52,507 nt of DNA from Nonomuraea aurantiaca (GCF_020215705.1 NZ_JAIWNB010000044.1:1-52507); one strand, 5' to 3'. Shown: positions 25,167 to 34,604, counted from the stretch's first letter. Numbers and translations: made by a program. Notes: a model not told the origin generated them from the sequence alone.

Positions 25167-25235
25167 CGGGGAGACAGGTGATGTCGCCGACGTAGCGCTG
25201 GTTCTGGGCGGGCAGATCGCTGTCTGGTCACTGTC
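25166..25235 (-). pseudogene. IS3-type transposase scrap
   Basis: The minus strand reads DLPAQNQRYVGDITCLPV, the start of the rve integrase core with the first catalytic Asp. Only about 20 codons remain, immediately behind the MFS stop. Confidence 0.6.
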
Positions 25236-25459
25236 GCCCACTTAGCCGACCACCTCGGCCAAGTCCGTCGCGAGGCTAAGACTCTACGTATTCAACCTGT
25301 GTAGCCTCCAACTTCGCCGGGACGGTCCACAGACACTCGCAAGGCGATTTGTCTGGGAACCTCCGCGTATTGGCAGCTTAGACATGTTCTGTGGTGCTTT
25401 GCGAATGGGAGGATGTCTCGCAGCAGGCCGGACTCCCATCCGCAGCCAGGCATCACCCA

Positions 25460-26941
25460 ATGCCGTGGGAGGTGCCGCACAACCTCCTCTTCAGAAAGCT
25501 GCATACCTACTTGAAACTGATCACACGCGGGATTGTCGCGGCCTGTGTACTAGCAGGGATCCTCGGCGGCCCAACCCATGCTTCGGCGGCCACGATGTCC
25601 AGCGCGCTGCCAACTGATTCCTACCGCTCTCATCCTGGCGGGCTGATTTCTCGGAACGTGTATGACTACGCGCCGACGGTGATGGTCGATGGGCGTTACC
25701 GGATGTGGTGGTGCAGCCAGCTCTCCGGCGGCACCATACCGGGCGATGACATCCTCTACGCCGAGTCGGCCTCGCCGGGTGGACCTTTTCTGGCCTCTGA
25801 CGGCGCTCCCCAGCGGCGAGTGTTCGATGGGACGACGGGATGGGATCAGCACACCTGCGACCCGTCGGTGCTGAAGGTCGACGGGACCTATTACATGTAT
25901 TACGGCGGCTCGCGAGACAACTCGCCTGCCTTGACTCAGATCGGTGTGGCCTCAAGCACTGACGGGATCTCCTGGCAGCGCCTGAACCAGGGGCGGCCGA
26001 TCATCACCCCGGCCTTCGACGTCGACCGAGACAACAAGTACGGAGCTGGCCAGCCCAGCGCTGTCTACCTCGACGGCAAGTTCTACCTGATGTTCACCGA
26101 CACTACCGGCAGCGGCGCGCTCAGCAACGGAGCCGGGCAGTTCGTCTGGCGTTCGGCCGATCCCGCCTTCCAGAGCGGGGTGGAGGTGTTCACCGCGAGC
26201 GGCTGGCAGCCAAGGACGGTGGACAACGACCGCAGCTTCATGGTGCTCAACGGCTTCTCCGTAGACTGGCAGTACTCTGACGCGCTCCAAGCGTTCATCG
26301 TCGCCAGCAACGGCCCCAACTCCACCGGGACGGTTCTGGAGTTCCTCGACCGCACCGACTTGCGCGTCCACCCCTATCCCAATGGGCTGCTCACCGGCAC
26401 TTACAGTGAGGGGCCCGGCCTGGCCTCGCGGCCGGACAAGCATGCCGGCGTCACCCGTCAGGGTGAGTGCGGCCGCGTCCCCATCGACGTGGTGCAATCC
26501 ACCACCGGCGCGCCGCCGCACACCCTTGGTCATTTCGGTTTCGACCTGCTCACCGGCCGCACGTGCGATCAACTGCCCAGCGCTCAAGTGGCGGCCGTCT
26601 TCGACGGCTACGGCATCGCGAGCCCGGGCCTGCCGGCCACGCTGGTCATCAGCGGTCGCCGTCTGCAGCTCGAGGAAGCCGCTGTCTACACGGCGCTGAC
26701 CAGCAACAGGGTCGACGTCTCGTCTCAGACCTTCCATCGAATCCCGTACGGCGCTTCACTGCACAGCCGCCAGTCGGCTGTGCGATCCCCCGGCAGGCCA
26801 TCCGGTTACGTACTGGACGATGGGCGGCTCTGGCCGGTCACGGATGATCGACTCTTCGCCCTCAACGGGTCATGGGTGAAGTACCTCGCCCTTCAGCAAT
26901 ACGACAGCTACCCGAAGGGCCCTACGCTCCGCCCGGCCTGA
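25460..26941 (+). CDS. Secreted five-bladed-propeller (GH43/GH32-like) protein, 493 aa
   Basis: The N-terminus is a signal-peptide-like segment (KLITRGIVAACVLAGILGG, cleavage likely near THASAA, residues 40-44). The first two thirds show beta-propeller blades of the GH43/GH32 clan: SRNVYDYAPTVMVDGRYRMW, DPSVLKVDGTYYMYYGG, ASSTDGISWQRLNQGRPI and GQPSAVYLDGKFYLMFTDT. These are the WD/DPS-L and D-Y-MYY motifs of sucrase/arabinanase-like domains. Asp134 in HTCDPSV and acidic residues in the DVDRDNKYG loop could be catalytic, but the enzyme class is uncertain. The last 190 residues are unassigned. The start is taken as ATG 25460; an earlier ATG/GTG at 25391 is possible. The 3' part is duplicated in reverse at 38824-39394. 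The next gene follows after 187 bases. Confidence 0.75.
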   Translation: MPWEVPHNLLFRKLHTYLKLITRGIVAACVLAGILGGPTHASAATMSSALPTDSYRSHPGGLISRNVYDYAPTVMVDGRYRMWWCSQLSGGTIPGDDILYAESASPGGPFLASDGAPQRRVFDGTTGWDQHTCDPSVLKVDGTYYMYYGGSRDNSPALTQIGVASSTDGISWQRLNQGRPIITPAFDVDRDNKYGAGQPSAVYLDGKFYLMFTDTTGSGALSNGAGQFVWRSADPAFQSGVEVFTASGWQPRTVDNDRSFMVLNGFSVDWQYSDALQAFIVASNGPNSTGTVLEFLDRTDLRVHPYPNGLLTGTYSEGPGLASRPDKHAGVTRQGECGRVPIDVVQSTTGAPPHTLGHFGFDLLTGRTCDQLPSAQVAAVFDGYGIASPGLPATLVISGRRLQLEEAAVYTALTSNRVDVSSQTFHRIPYGASLHSRQSAVRSPGRPSGYVLDDGRLWPVTDDRLFALNGSWVKYLALQQYDSYPKGPTLRPA

Positions 26942-27387
26942 TCAAGCTGACCAGCGCTGAGTCCGCGACAGCCAACATGTCCGGACAGCCGAAATACGCA
27001 CCGCCGAGCACACGGTGCGGCCCATCAGAAATACCAACTACCCGCCTACCATCCAGCAGGCGCTCGCCGGCTCAATTCGAACGAATATACAGCCTGCTTA
27101 TGCGGAGGCTAGAAATGAAGTGGATATCATGAGAACCTGGAAACGTTGGGTCGTCGGCTTGGCCGCGTTAGTGACAGCCATAACGCCAAACGTGGCCGCG
27201 CAAGCGCCTGCGGCCGCTGCCGGTCCCGTCACCCCTGGCTATCCGTGTGGGGGACCACAGCCTGATGACGCTACCGTGGAGATTCTGACGGCGGGCGCGG
27301 GCGTGGAGCCCAAAGGTGTGAAGCAGATATTCGTGAACGGCACTTCTAGTGAGCAAACCTACCCTTATTCAGTGCTGGAGGAGCAGT
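26372..27387 (+). repeat. Source segment of an 11-kb-distant inverted duplication
   Basis: This stretch (end of the propeller gene, spacer and start of the repeat-protein gene) is present again in reverse at 38620-39394 with a few substitutions and one internal deletion of roughly 240 bases. Confidence 0.85.
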
Positions 27388-29507
27388 CACTGTCGGTGGA
27401 GACCAGCGTGACCAGTTCGCTGGAGATCAGCAGAGTGATTGGTGCTTCCCGCTCGGCTGGAGTAGTCACGACCGTGGCGACTAAAACCGCGACCACCGCC
27501 GGGGCGCAGCTTAAAGTGCCCCCAGGTAAGACCGGGTACGTGCAGCCTTACGTGCAGTTCACCCGGGTGGCCTATAAAAACATCGATCACACCGTCCGTT
27601 TCAACATTTTGGGCACTTGGTGGTGCTCGAGCGGCACGATCGTCAGTTATCGCTCTGCCAAAATCCCGACAGCGTCGATCATTTGCGCTTGGCTGAGCCC
27701 TGACACCCGCTGCACCCGCACGATGCTTCAGGGCGGTGGCGGCGGCTACGGCCAGCCCCCCGGTTCCGGGACCGCTGGCCCGGCGCCAGGTCCAGTGCCA
27801 GTAACCGACGTACGCAGCGTTTCTGATGGCACGCTCTTGCACGCCACCGACACCGGCCGCATCTATAAGATGGTCGGCGGCGCTCCAGTGTGGCAGGCCA
27901 CATGTAACGACGGGATCTGCAACACCACTCCCCGCCCGACCACCCAGAGTGTCATCGACGCCGGTCCCGCCACCCCACGCAACGGCGCCTCCGCCGTCGA
28001 CCAACGCGGCCGGGTATACATCTTCATTGGCGGCGCCCCCATCTGGCAGGATTCCTGCGCTGCTCCGGTCTCCTGCGGCACTCCGGTGAAGATTTCAGAC
28101 TGGTCGATCGACGCCCGTAATCATATGAGCCAGGAGCCGGCTGACGGAGCTCTTGTCCAAGCCAAGGAGGGCAATACCGACCTTCCCGTGGCCATGACTC
28201 TGGGCGGCGCACTAGTGCCGTTCGCTACTCCTCAGGAGGTCATCGACACCGGCTACGGCACAGACTGGACCTCCAAGGTGGTGGCCATCTCCGGTGGCAG
28301 CTACAACCGCATCGGCTTTATCCCGCGTACCGGCACCCTGATTCAGGGCACCGCTGGCGGTACCTCCACACCGGTGGCAGCGGTCCTGGGAGGGGCGCGG
28401 ATCAACTTCGCCAACGCCCAGGAGGTGATCGACGTCGGGCACGGTGCGAACTGGGCCTCGAAGGTACGCGGGGTACCCACCCGGCACTTCAACGCCATGC
28501 CCACCGTCCCCGAGGACGGCACCCTGATTCAGGGCGCCGGCAACGGTGGCCCCACACCGGTGGCCGCCATGGTGGGCGCCGCTCGAGTCAACTTCGCCTC
28601 CGAGCAGGAAGTCATCGATGCCGGCTACGGCACCGACTGGGCCTCAAAGGTCCACGCCATCCCCGCCCGAGCGTTCAACGAGATCAGAACGCAGATCATT
28701 GATGGCACGCGCATCGGCAAGAGTGGCAGTACGTCGGAGGGTGCGGTCGTTGGTGGGGCGAAGGTGCCCTTCATCAGCGGTGCCGAGCGTGACGAGACCG
28801 GCTATGCCTCCCAGCCGTTGCAGAAGATCCCGGCGCGGGTGTGGGATGCGATGTCAACGACCGTCGCTGATGGCACGCGCATCGGCAAGAGTGGCAGTAC
28901 GTCGGAGGGTGCGGTCGTTGGTGGGGCGAAGGTGCCCTTCATCAGCGGTGCCGAGCGTGACGAGACCGGCTACGGCACAAAGCCGTTGCAGGAGATCCCG
29001 GCGCGGGTGTGGGATGCGATGTCAACGACCGTCGCTGATGGCACGCGCATCGGCAAGAGTGGCAGTACGTCGGAGGGTGCGGTCGTTGGTGGGGCGAAGG
29101 TGCCCTTCATCAGCGGTGCCGAGCGTGACGAGACCGGCTACGGCACAAAGCCGTTGCAGGAGATCCCGGCGCGGGTGTGGGATGCGATGTCAACGACCGT
29201 CGCTGATGGCACGCGCATCGGCAAGAGTGGCAGTACGTCGGAGGGTGCGGTCGTTGGTGGGGCGAAGGTGCCCTTCATCAGCGGTGCCGAGCGTGACGAG
29301 ACCGGCTACGGCACAAAGCCGTTGCAGAAGATCCCGGCGCGGGTGTGGGATGCGATGTCAACGACCGTCGCTGATGGCACACGGATCAAGGCACCCGATT
29401 CAACGATTGTGTGGATCATGACAAACGGCCACCGAGTCACCACGGGCACGTCCACAAACGTATGGGTGGTGCCAGCACGGGTTATCGACGCCATCCCCCT
29501 GGCATAG
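27129..29507 (+). CDS. Secreted repeat protein with possible aerolysin-like N-terminal domain, 792 aa
   Basis: A signal peptide occupies residues about 1-31 (WVVGLAALVTAITPNVAA). Residues 60-190 are Ser/Thr-rich alternating strands (LEEQSLSVETSVTSSLEI, GVVTTVATKTATTAGAQLKV, PPGKTGYVQPYVQFTRVAYK) that resemble the stem of aerolysin/ETX-MTX2-type proteins; this is a suggestion from pattern only. A Gly/Pro linker is at 201-224. From 228 to the end are repeats of the form DGT-I-G...VVGGA..PF....E.DE.GY....L..IPARV.DA. The first ones are divergent; the four at 525-748 are nearly identical (56 aa each), and a last half repeat ends the protein. ATG 27129 is chosen because it begins the signal peptide. 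It probably forms a unit with the upstream propeller gene. Confidence 0.75.
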   Translation: MRTWKRWVVGLAALVTAITPNVAAQAPAAAAGPVTPGYPCGGPQPDDATVEILTAGAGVEPKGVKQIFVNGTSSEQTYPYSVLEEQSLSVETSVTSSLEISRVIGASRSAGVVTTVATKTATTAGAQLKVPPGKTGYVQPYVQFTRVAYKNIDHTVRFNILGTWWCSSGTIVSYRSAKIPTASIICAWLSPDTRCTRTMLQGGGGGYGQPPGSGTAGPAPGPVPVTDVRSVSDGTLLHATDTGRIYKMVGGAPVWQATCNDGICNTTPRPTTQSVIDAGPATPRNGASAVDQRGRVYIFIGGAPIWQDSCAAPVSCGTPVKISDWSIDARNHMSQEPADGALVQAKEGNTDLPVAMTLGGALVPFATPQEVIDTGYGTDWTSKVVAISGGSYNRIGFIPRTGTLIQGTAGGTSTPVAAVLGGARINFANAQEVIDVGHGANWASKVRGVPTRHFNAMPTVPEDGTLIQGAGNGGPTPVAAMVGAARVNFASEQEVIDAGYGTDWASKVHAIPARAFNEIRTQIIDGTRIGKSGSTSEGAVVGGAKVPFISGAERDETGYASQPLQKIPARVWDAMSTTVADGTRIGKSGSTSEGAVVGGAKVPFISGAERDETGYGTKPLQEIPARVWDAMSTTVADGTRIGKSGSTSEGAVVGGAKVPFISGAERDETGYGTKPLQEIPARVWDAMSTTVADGTRIGKSGSTSEGAVVGGAKVPFISGAERDETGYGTKPLQKIPARVWDAMSTTVADGTRIKAPDSTIVWIMTNGHRVTTGTSTNVWVVPARVIDAIPLA
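28701..29372 (+). repeat. Four tandem 168-bp repeats
   Basis: Units start at 28701, 28869, 29037 and 29205 with the sequence GATGGCACGCGCATCGGCAA and have an exact 168-base period (56 codons). A partial fifth begins at 29373. The copies differ at only a few positions, for example TATGCCTCCCAG versus TACGGCACAAAG, and AAG versus GAG near the end. Confidence 0.95.
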
Positions 29508-29672
29508 TCCCAAGCATGTCGCATCAGTTGTGTGAACTCCCATGAGATGCGCACCACGCTAAAAGATGAGCTTTCCTCGTGACCGCTCAGCGGCGTTTCA
29601 GCCCAGCGGGCTGACATTGTGCGATTGCGCGCTGCTCGTTATCGAGTGTCGCTCGCTCAACAGGTATCACGT

Positions 29673-29708
29673 CGGGGCAGATCCGTGTCGTCATGCGGAT
29701 CTGCCCCG
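29673..29708 (+). terminator. Strong intrinsic terminator-like hairpin
   Basis: CGGGGCAGATCCG (29673-29685) and CGGATCTGCCCCG (29696-29708) are perfect 13-bp arms with a 10-base loop, followed by TCTGCTTTTGC. It lies 166 bases after the repeat-protein stop and is well placed to end that transcript. Confidence 0.65.
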
Positions 29709-29989
29709 TCTGCTTTTGCTCGGTTCACAAAGCAGAGGGTCCGCCTGCATGGCGAGGAGAGCGGCACCCCAGAATTCGCCTCGCTCTTGACCGGTGTGAG
29801 TTTCCACTTGCCGGGTTGGTGTGACGCCGTAGGCAAGCCGTCCGGGCCCCAGCAAGTGAGGCAAGGAGTACTACAATCGTCCGCATCGACTGGGTCCAAG
29901 CCGACCGGTCCTTCTCCGCAGCCAAACATCGAGGGATCTCTGGTGCCCCGCCCGGCAGTGCCATGACCTGACCGCCGCTCGCTTCTCGG

Positions 29990-30125
29990 GCAGGATCTTG
30001 CGGGGCTGGTGTTCCCGCAACTGCCCGGCCTGGTCATCGGCAGCGTTCAGGCCGGGGCCGGGGCGATCGTGGTGCATGTCACGTCCAGCGGGGGCGCCGG
30101 TGGCATGTCCCAGCTGCGGGGCAGT
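29990..30125 (+). pseudogene. ISL3-type transposase N-terminal scrap
   Basis: AGLVFPQLPGLVIGSVQAGA, then GAIVVHVTS and, after a shift, VACPSCGAVG match the start of ISL3 transposases (LFPGLAGL..., C-x-x-CG zinc finger). Only about 45 residues remain. It is joined directly to Tn3 material. Confidence 0.5.
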
Positions 30126-30130
30126 CGGGA

Positions 30131-30450
30131 CGATGAACATCTTCACCGAGCACCACTCGCGGTACAAGCGGGCCAAACGGGGCGTGCTGATCTACTGGAC
30201 AGTCGAGACCGCTGGAGCGATGGCCATCTACAGCCAGCACCCCCTGCTACGCCGTTTCCAGGGCGAGACCACTCACCCGGCCTACTCGGCGATGCTGGAG
30301 GTGGGGTGTGCCCAGAGAACCATTGTCCTAGCTCGCTGGCTCCGTGACCGGGACCTGCAGCATGAGACCGAGTCCGGGCTGAACGTGGTGGAGAACTACA
30401 ACGGGGTCAACGACTACATCAGGTTCGGTATGCGCGGCGAGTTGGCCAGG
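30131..30450 (+). pseudogene. Tn3-family transposase with internal deletion
   Basis: MNIFTEHHSRYKRAKRGVLI, YWTVETAGAMAIYSQ (Tn3 DDE domain start) is followed immediately by RRFQGETTHPAYSAMLEVG, then TIVLARWLRDRDLQHETESG and LNVVENYNGVNDYIRFGMRG, a later part of the same domain. Several hundred residues are missing between the two blocks, and the end is cut near 30450. Confidence 0.75.
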
Positions 30451-30479
30451 ACGCCGTGCAGATCGACGCCATGCGGCTG

Positions 30480-30880
30480 CCGGGGCGGATGCGCGACAAC
30501 GCCGCGGCCAGAGGCTCGGGCAGGAGGCCGTTCTCGCGTACGGGACCGAGGACGCGGGAGGGTGGGGCCGGAACCACCGGTCTGTTTAGAGGACTTGTTC
30601 CCGAACCCCAACCAATTCAAGACGGTCGTGGTCGTCGTCTCGGGGGTCGACACCTCCTTGGGGGCGTTCGACACATTCATAGCAGTCGTCCCTGCTCGGT
30701 CTTCTTGGTCAGCTCGCTCACGGCGCTCAGCCGGCTGACGGCGCTGAGCCTTCTTCTTCTCCGCCGCCGCGAGCTCCTTGGCTCGGCCTTTTTCTCTGCC
30801 TCGAGCTTGGAGTCCTTCTCCTCCTCCATCGAGTTCGTCGAGCCGGAGCGCCGACGCGCTGGCCTTTTCCTCCGGGGCAT
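30480..30880 (-). other. Candidate small highly charged protein(s), unassigned
   Basis: The ATG at 30880 opens a 67-residue frame (MPRRKRPARRRSGSTNSMEE, then EKDSKLEAEKKAEPRS and an Arg-rich tract) ending at 30677. An ATGA overlap starts a second frame, MNVSNAPKEVSTPETTTTTV with LNWLGFGNKSSKQTGG. Third positions are G/C-rich in both. A competing frame spans the same DNA in one piece. No family is recognised, and it may be residual coding sequence next to Tn3 debris. Confidence 0.25.
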
Positions 30881-31035
30881 GGGCGTTCTCCTCTACGGTC
30901 CTGGCCGGGCAGTGTTCCTCCAAGGCTGAGAACGAACCTTCCGTTCGCGAAAGCTCGCCGACGGGACAGGGCGGGCCTGCTGTGCTGTCGTTCCACGCTG
31001 TCCTCAACCGGCGTTCGGCGCGGCGCAGAAACCGG

Positions 31036-31165
31036 GAATTGGCCATCCGATCACGAAGAACGCCCGGTTCTCGAGCACGGCCAGTGTGCTTCGCCTGTCG
31101 AAGATCGGGGACATGGCAGTGCGCTGGCCACGGGACCTGCCCGCCGAGCCGTCCAAATCGATCGC
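31036..31165 (+). pseudogene. TnpB (IS605/IS607 OrfB) fragment
   Basis: ITKNARFSSTASVLRLSKIG followed by DMAVRWPRDLPAEPS matches the conserved beta-strand region of TnpB (TKNARFS...LKLPKIG.VKVRWSR.LP.EPS). The RuvC catalytic residues and the zinc finger are not present. It is an inactive scrap of a transposon-encoded RNA-guided nuclease family. Confidence 0.6.
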
Positions 31166-31256
31166 CGACAAGCCTCTTTGGGGGAACCGCAGCCATCAAG
31201 CGAGGAAACGGGCCCAGCCACAAGTCTCGGCATGTCCTGTCTCAGCGGCGCGGCCG

Positions 31257-32790
31257 TTAGGGTAGGCGCGCACACAGGTAGGGGCGGGCCAGGACGACGG
31301 CAAGGGTGGTCAGGCAGATCCCGAGGTAGACCGGAGCCAGATGCCAGAAGTCGGTGTAGCCGATCTGGACGTGCACCAGTGTGGGCGGGATGAACCCCGC
31401 GATCGCAGCCAGTGTCAGCGACCACCACACCCATGCCTCGCCGCGGCGCCATCCCCAGGCGCTCAGCAAGGTGATCGCCGCGGCCGCGGCCATCAACGCA
31501 CCGCCGAACCCTGCCCGGTCGTGTGCAATGAACGGCAACAAGTGCGGGCTTGCGGCGCGGAGGTTCTCGGGCGAGGTGTGGAGGAAGGCCAGGTCACTGG
31601 GGACGAACACATGGGTGAGCCCCACGATGGACACCGCTAAACCACCGGAGAACAGCCCCAGGCCCGTGATAATCAGTAGAAGTTGGCCCAGCAGAGCCCT
31701 TCGCCGGTGGTGTTCTGGCCCCTCTGCCATGAACGTCCACTGTGGACGAGCAGGGGGCCGGCGGGTGGCAAGGACGAACATCGGGACGAGCACGACGGTG
31801 ACCGCGGTATGCAGTGGCTCCACGAAGCCGAATCCCAGGAAGTAGAACAGGGTGAGGAATCCGATGCACCCGGAGGTCAGGTAGGCATTCCGGGCCCATG
31901 GCCACCCACGCCGGATGCCGCCGATGGCCAACCCGGTGTAGAGGACTCCGATCGCCACCATCGTGCCTGCCATGGTGACCCTGTCGTGCTGCAGGAAGTG
32001 CACAAGGTTGTGGTTGGTGCCGTGCACCTGATGCAGGTCCAGGCCGAGAAAGTCCCGGTCGTACCAGAGCAGGACCGGACCAAGAGTGATGATGGCCGCG
32101 CCCAGGCCAGCGCAGATCATTCCGATCCCCACCCACAGTCCCCACCACCAGGCAGGCCACCGTCGCGGATCACGACCCACCTCACGCAGTCCGGGCAACG
32201 GGCACGTCGGCGTGGCCGCTTCGGCCACCCGCTGAAACCAGCCAGGCCCCGCTTCGACCAGTGTTGCCGGGGTCGCCGCAACAGCCTTGGCGCCGTCTTT
32301 CAGTGCCACCAAGGCATCGGCGATGGCTGGAGTGGTCAGCTCGATCACATCCGCGTCGTCGGTCAACACCGCGTCGACATGGGAACTGAGCGCCGCCGCC
32401 ACCGCAGGATCGGCCGTACGCACGAACACGGGACACCGCCGGCCGACGACCGCTTGACGCACCAGATCAACCTCGTCCCGGCCGATCGGCGCCACCATGA
32501 TCAGACCGGCACCCTGCGTCGGCAATGCACGGACCGCATCACGCGCTGTCGCCGGTGGCACCACCGCACCCAGCCGCGCTGCCACATCGATGCCGGCAAT
32601 CGGTTCCGGCCAACACCGCCGGGGGCGCCGAATGACCGGACACGCTCTCGATCACCCTGCGCCCGCCGGGCAACGAGGCCAACGTGGCCAACGCCCGTAG
32701 AGCGGCCCGTTGCGATCGTCGCAGTCCAAGCAGTGCAGCGGCAAGCCCGCGCAGCGGATGATAGGTCCAGTCCGGCATCACGGTGCCCAT
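31257..32790 (-). pseudogene. Multi-pass membrane protein with barrel-like N-terminal domain, single frameshift
   Basis: The start region (MGTVMPDWTYHPLRGLAAAL, ATG 32790 or 32778) and the body lie in different frames. Removing one C in GGAACCGATTGCCGG near 32610 joins them into one protein of about 510 residues. The first 160 residues (AARLGAVVPPATARDAVRAL, GLIMVAPIGRDEVDLVRQAV, DAVLTDDADVIELT) look like part of a dihydroorotate-dehydrogenase-like barrel. About eight transmembrane helices follow, including WWGLWVGIGMICAGLGAAII, MAGTMVAIGVLYTGLAIGGI and WVWWSLTLAAIAGFIPPTL. Function unknown. The lesion could be a sequencing error. Its N-terminus reappears alone at 12714-12998. Confidence 0.65.
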
Positions 32791-32861
32791 CTCAGAATCA
32801 GTGCCATGGAGCGCAGAATAGCCAGGCCGATCGCCGGAACGGGCGTTCCGGCCGGCGACCA

Positions 32862-32973
32862 CCGTGCCGGGCGACTTCCGCGGTATCCCTGACCTGGTCG
32901 GCCGCGACTTCACCGCCGCCCGGCCGGGCACCAAGCTGGTCGGCGACATCACCTCATGGGAGAGCCACAGGGT
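32862..32973 (+). pseudogene. IS3-type transposase scrap
   Basis: VPGDFRGIPDLVGRDFTAAR followed by PGTKLVGDIT is the entry to the IS3 rve core (GRDFTA..P.TKLVGDIT) with the first catalytic Asp. It is cut after SWESH. Confidence 0.65.
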
Positions 32974-33056
32974 TGATCGGGCAGAGTGCAGGTCGAGCTG
33001 TCGGCGGGTGACCACTCAGACATCACGGACTTCCGCTTGAGGTCTTCATGTAGACG

Positions 33057-33353
33057 GTGGCCCCGTCGGCTGTAGCGGCTGGGACCGGCCGTCACCCCGT
33101 CCTCACCCTCCCCGAACGCCTTCTGCTCACTGTCTTGCACCACCGTCTCGGCCTGCCCAAAGCGGTCCTCGCCGAACTGTTCGAGGTCACCCTCATGACG
33201 GCCAACCGAGCCATCCGCCAGATCCGGCCCCTGCCCGAACAGGCCGGCTACACCATCACCCCCGCCCCCAAACGCCTCTACTCCGCAGCAGACCTCATCA
33301 CCTACGCCATGAGTATCGGCGCCGTTCCAAACAAGATCAACTCGGCGTGTTAA
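33057..33353 (+). pseudogene. Transposase N-terminal HTH fragment, 98 aa
   Basis: LTLPERLLLTVLHHRLGLPK, AVLAELFEVTLMTANRAIRQ and IRPLPEQAGYTI form a helix-turn-helix like the HTH_Tnp_4 region of DDE transposases in actinomycetes. The frame then leaves the family and stops at 33353, with no DDE core. Confidence 0.5.
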
Positions 33354-33416
33354 TTCTCTGCAGGCCCTAAGCGTTTCCATGGTTTCGCGGACGCCACCGC
33401 CTCCCGGCACGCGGAG

Positions 33417-34604
33417 TCAGCTGAGCGCGTGGGGGATGCGGTCGAGCACGGGGTGGCTGGCCAGGCCGTAGGCGTAGAAGTCGATAGCTTGCGCGCCGGC
33501 CGCCCGGGCGCCGCGCACCTTGGCGGTCAGCCGCTCAGCCGAGTCGCTGTCGGGGTAGCCGGGGCGTAGCACGGCGCGCACCTCCCGGCCCTTGCCCACC
33601 GAACGCAGGTAGGCGCCCACGTCGTTGGCCACCCGGGCGGCGTCGCGCGCGTAGGCGAGCACGGCGAAGGAGGACACGAGGTCGCCCAGCGCGACCGGGT
33701 CGACGCCGAGCTGCCAGGCGTCGTGCGCGGCCAGCACCGGCGAGGGCAGGCCGTCTCGGTAGCCCTTCACCGCGCCCGTCGGGTCGACGAAGACCAGCTT
33801 GGACCCCTCGCTCGCCACCGCGTCCGCCACCTGCGAGACCAGCGTGGTCACGGTCTCGCAGCGGGCGCCCGCGTAGCTGACGACGTCCGGCCCCGCGTAG
33901 GCGGTCAGGGCGGCCCTGGTCACCTCGCCCTCGGCCGGTGGGTCACCGTCCAGGACGCCACCGACGATCCGCGCGCACTCCTCGCGCGCCATGTCGGCGT
34001 CAACGCCGAGATCGGACGCCCGCGCCATGCAGAAGCCGCAGAAGCACAGGGCCATCAGGTAGGCGTCCATCGGCCCGAGCGGTACGAACAAGCGCTCAGC
34101 CTTGAGCGGCCGGTAGTGCAGTCCCTCGGCGACCACGCTGTCCACCCCGAGCCTGGCCACCGACCTGGCCAGGGCCACGGCGTACTGCCGCACCTCGGGA
34201 TGGGCCGGGCACAGGTCGGTCGGGTAGCCGCGGTCGCCGAAGCAGTTGCGCACGATCACGTCCGGGTGTTGAGCGCCGAGCGTGCCGTTGCGCAGGAACA
34301 CCGTCCGGCCGTGCAGCTTCAGCCCGCGCGCCCGGCAGGCCTCGAGCAGGCCGTCGAAGGCGTCGGTGTAACCGGCCGGCGGCACCAGCCGAAGCCCGGC
34401 GAACAGGTCATCAGGCAGGTCGAAATGTGCCCCGTCATGCCGCAGGGTCAGCTTGGACAGCCCGTGCGGGGTGACATCGCGGGACCCGTGATGGACGGCG
34501 CCGACCGTGATCCCGGCCACGCCGCACTCCCGCACACGATTGAGCACCTTCTCAACGCCCTCACCGCGCAGGTCCTCGACGAGAACGTAGAGCGAACTAT
34601 CCAC
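33417..34604 (-). CDS. Uncharacterised alanine-rich protein, probable TIM-barrel, 395 aa
   Basis: The sequence alternates strands and helices in a barrel-like way: SLYVLVEDLRGEGVEKVLNR, GVAGITVGAVHHGSRDV, LVPPAGYTDAFDGLLEACRA, GVDSVVAEGLHYRPL and, at the end, GAQAIDFYAYGLAS. This resembles uncharacterised GH-like barrel proteins of actinomycetes. A cysteine cluster CFCGFC (about residue 188-193) and the DLCPAHPEVR segment are distinctive. There is no signal peptide. The ATG at 34604 starts at the first strand. Monocistronic; flanked by transposon debris. Function cannot be assigned. Confidence 0.7.
   Translation of the reverse strand: MDSSLYVLVEDLRGEGVEKVLNRVRECGVAGITVGAVHHGSRDVTPHGLSKLTLRHDGAHFDLPDDLFAGLRLVPPAGYTDAFDGLLEACRARGLKLHGRTVFLRNGTLGAQHPDVIVRNCFGDRGYPTDLCPAHPEVRQYAVALARSVARLGVDSVVAEGLHYRPLKAERLFVPLGPMDAYLMALCFCGFCMARASDLGVDADMAREECARIVGGVLDGDPPAEGEVTRAALTAYAGPDVVSYAGARCETVTTLVSQVADAVASEGSKLVFVDPTGAVKGYRDGLPSPVLAAHDAWQLGVDPVALGDLVSSFAVLAYARDAARVANDVGAYLRSVGKGREVRAVLRPGYPDSDSAERLTAKVRGARAAGAQAIDFYAYGLASHPVLDRIPHALS

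Noticed and set aside
28701..29372. Could the regular repeats be a CRISPR array?
   Set aside because: The 168-bp units are contiguous, in frame and almost identical over their whole length, with no variable spacers.
31036..31165. Functional TnpB with an omega RNA
   Set aside because: Only one short conserved strand region remains; no RuvC residues or zinc finger were found.
31683..33011. 442-codon plus-strand frame
   Set aside because: Antisense to the membrane protein at 31257-32790; no family match.
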